Positions 33,349 to 34,261 of a DNA stretch of 34,261 bases are shown here, one piece after another. The stretch comes from Bacillota bacterium (GTDB lineage Bacteria; Bacillota; Clostridia; Christensenellales; Borkfalkiaceae). Made by a program: the position numbers and the translations under genes. The DNA is taken from contig QAKM01000029.1 of the NCBI GenBank assembly GCA_003343805.1, positions 1 through 34,261 on the forward strand, written 5' to 3'. Under the pieces are notes generated by a model that saw only the letters and a list, made by a program, of their open reading frames with translations, made no database searches and had not been told where the DNA came from. Position 1 is the first letter of the stretch. Each line of letters starts with the position of its first letter.

Positions 33349-34261
33349 AATACAGATACTGCGATATGCACTGCGACACGCTGACGGCGGAGGGCGCTCT
33401 GCAGGTCGTTCCCGAGCGGCACAGGGCGGGCGGGTGCTATTTACAGTGCTTTGCGGCGTTTTTGTTTCAGCCGGACGGCTCGCTCTATCGCCGTGCCCTT
33501 GCGGCGTTCGACAAGTTTGACGGCTGGTGCAGGGAGTACGGGCTCAACCGCGTGGGGCGGGTCTCCGACCTCAAAGAGAACGCCCTGAACGCCGTCCTCA
33601 CGGTGGAGGAAGGCGCCGCCATCGAGGGCGATCTCCACAAGCTCGAGGAGTTTTACGCGCGCGGCGTGCGCATGATGACGCTCACCTGGAATTTTGCGAA
33701 CCGGCTGGGGTTTCCCAATCTCTCCGACTATGCGGGCGCGGACGCGCTCCCCAATGTGCGGGAGGGGGCAAGGGGACTGACCGAGTTCGGCGTTTCCGTC
33801 GTGGAACACATGAAGGAGCTGCACATGATCGTGGACGTTTCGCACGGGAGCGACGCCTTGGTGCGCGACGTGAAGCACGTTCTCAAGGATACGCCCTTTG
33901 TGGCGAGCCACTCGGATGCCGCGTCTGTCTATGACTGCCCGCGCAATTTGCGGGACGAGGAGATCCGGGCGATCGCCGACAGCGGCGGCGTCATCGGGCT
34001 CAACTTCTGCGCCGATTTCCTCTCCGAGGACAAGACGAAGGAGGGGCAGCGGGCGGCGGCGCTCGCCCATGCAAGGGCCATCCTGAACGCGGGCGGCGAG
34101 GACGTCCTGGCGCTCGGGAGCGACTTCGACGGCATCCCCGAGAACGCCTTCCTGCGTTCCCCCGCCGACGTGCCGCTGCTGCTTTCCGACTTTGAACGGG
34201 AGTTCGGCCCGCGCGTCACCGAGAAGATCGCAAAGGACAACTTTCTGCGGGTATTCCGCAC
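33345..34261 (+). CDS. Membrane dipeptidase (peptidase M19), cut by window end
   Basis: An open frame of 305 codons running off the right edge, so partial at the C-terminus. Zinc site residues: D-M-H-C-D-T (His9, Asp11), the bridging Glu in L-T-V-E-E-G-A (about residue 87-93), V-D-V-S-H near 165 and S-H-S-D near 187; a G-S-D-F-D-G motif lies near 263. M19 enzymes cleave dipeptides (renal dipeptidase family) and in bacteria act on cell-wall or nutrient dipeptides. There is no signal peptide, so it is cytoplasmic. Its ATG overlaps the thiN stop (ATGA), placing it in the same operon. Confidence 0.9.
   Translation, partial: MKYRYCDMHCDTLTAEGALQVVPERHRAGGCYLQCFAAFLFQPDGSLYRRALAAFDKFDGWCREYGLNRVGRVSDLKENALNAVLTVEEGAAIEGDLHKLEEFYARGVRMMTLTWNFANRLGFPNLSDYAGADALPNVREGARGLTEFGVSVVEHMKELHMIVDVSHGSDALVRDVKHVLKDTPFVASHSDAASVYDCPRNLRDEEIRAIADSGGVIGLNFCADFLSEDKTKEGQRAAALAHARAILNAGGEDVLALGSDFDGIPENAFLRSPADVPLLLSDFEREFGPRVTEKIAKDNFLRVFR

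Overview
The window is a gene-dense, GC-rich stretch of a bacterial chromosome. It looks like a Gram-positive Clostridia-type genome: lipoprotein signal peptides, strong Shine-Dalgarno sites, TTGACA/TATAAT promoters, a BspA-type leucine-rich-repeat lipoprotein, bacterial G1P dehydrogenase, and the Firmicutes gene order yicC-gmk-rpoZ-priA-def-fmt-rsmB-rlmN-rpe-thiN. The order Christensenellales (Borkfalkiaceae-like) is my best guess from protein style and from the intergenic repeat families. That placement is inference. No phage, plasmid, CRISPR, tRNA or rRNA locus was seen.

Layout. 1-2527: a promoter, a highly structured leader with mutually exclusive antiterminator and terminator helices, and a large LRR lipoprotein gene. 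2581-2730: an intergenic repeat. 2757-4092: a divergent pair, a glutamate-5-kinase-like kinase (minus) and a small lipoprotein (plus). 4121-5416: a RecD/Dda-like helicase gene on what looks like a leaderless promoter. 5521-9419, minus strand: a TetM/EF-G-like GTPase and a MATE transporter, separated by a 533-base gap holding two diverged copies of a multi-hairpin element. 9515-13165: two multispanning membrane proteins and a phosphoglucomutase. 13341-18998: a winged-helix regulator, a 32-bp tandem repeat block, sn-glycerol-1-phosphate dehydrogenase, a TIM-barrel sugar isomerase/epimerase and a MacB-like fused ABC transporter. 19050-19806: rpsU and an unknown small protein. 19849-24228: pcrA and ligA (DNA repair pair). 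24334 to the end: one long housekeeping operon for nucleotide supply, RNA polymerase omega, replication restart, protein N-terminal formylation and deformylation, rRNA methylation, pentose phosphate and thiamine pyrophosphate, ending in an M19 dipeptidase cut by the window edge.

The most interesting signals are non-coding. First, the 167-317 leader of the LRR gene has the architecture of an undescribed riboswitch or attenuator. Second, the 7092-7394 element pair shows compensatory base changes in its stems, so base pairing rather than sequence appears conserved. Third, three genes (helicase, TetM-like GTPase, pcrA) have the -10 box 6-7 bases from the ATG with no Shine-Dalgarno, which predicts leaderless mRNAs in a genome that otherwise uses strong Shine-Dalgarno sites. 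Fourth, six phased 32-bp half-units lie upstream of the G1P dehydrogenase gene. The housekeeping operon also lacks remA, coaBC and the prpC-prkC-rsgA block usually found there.
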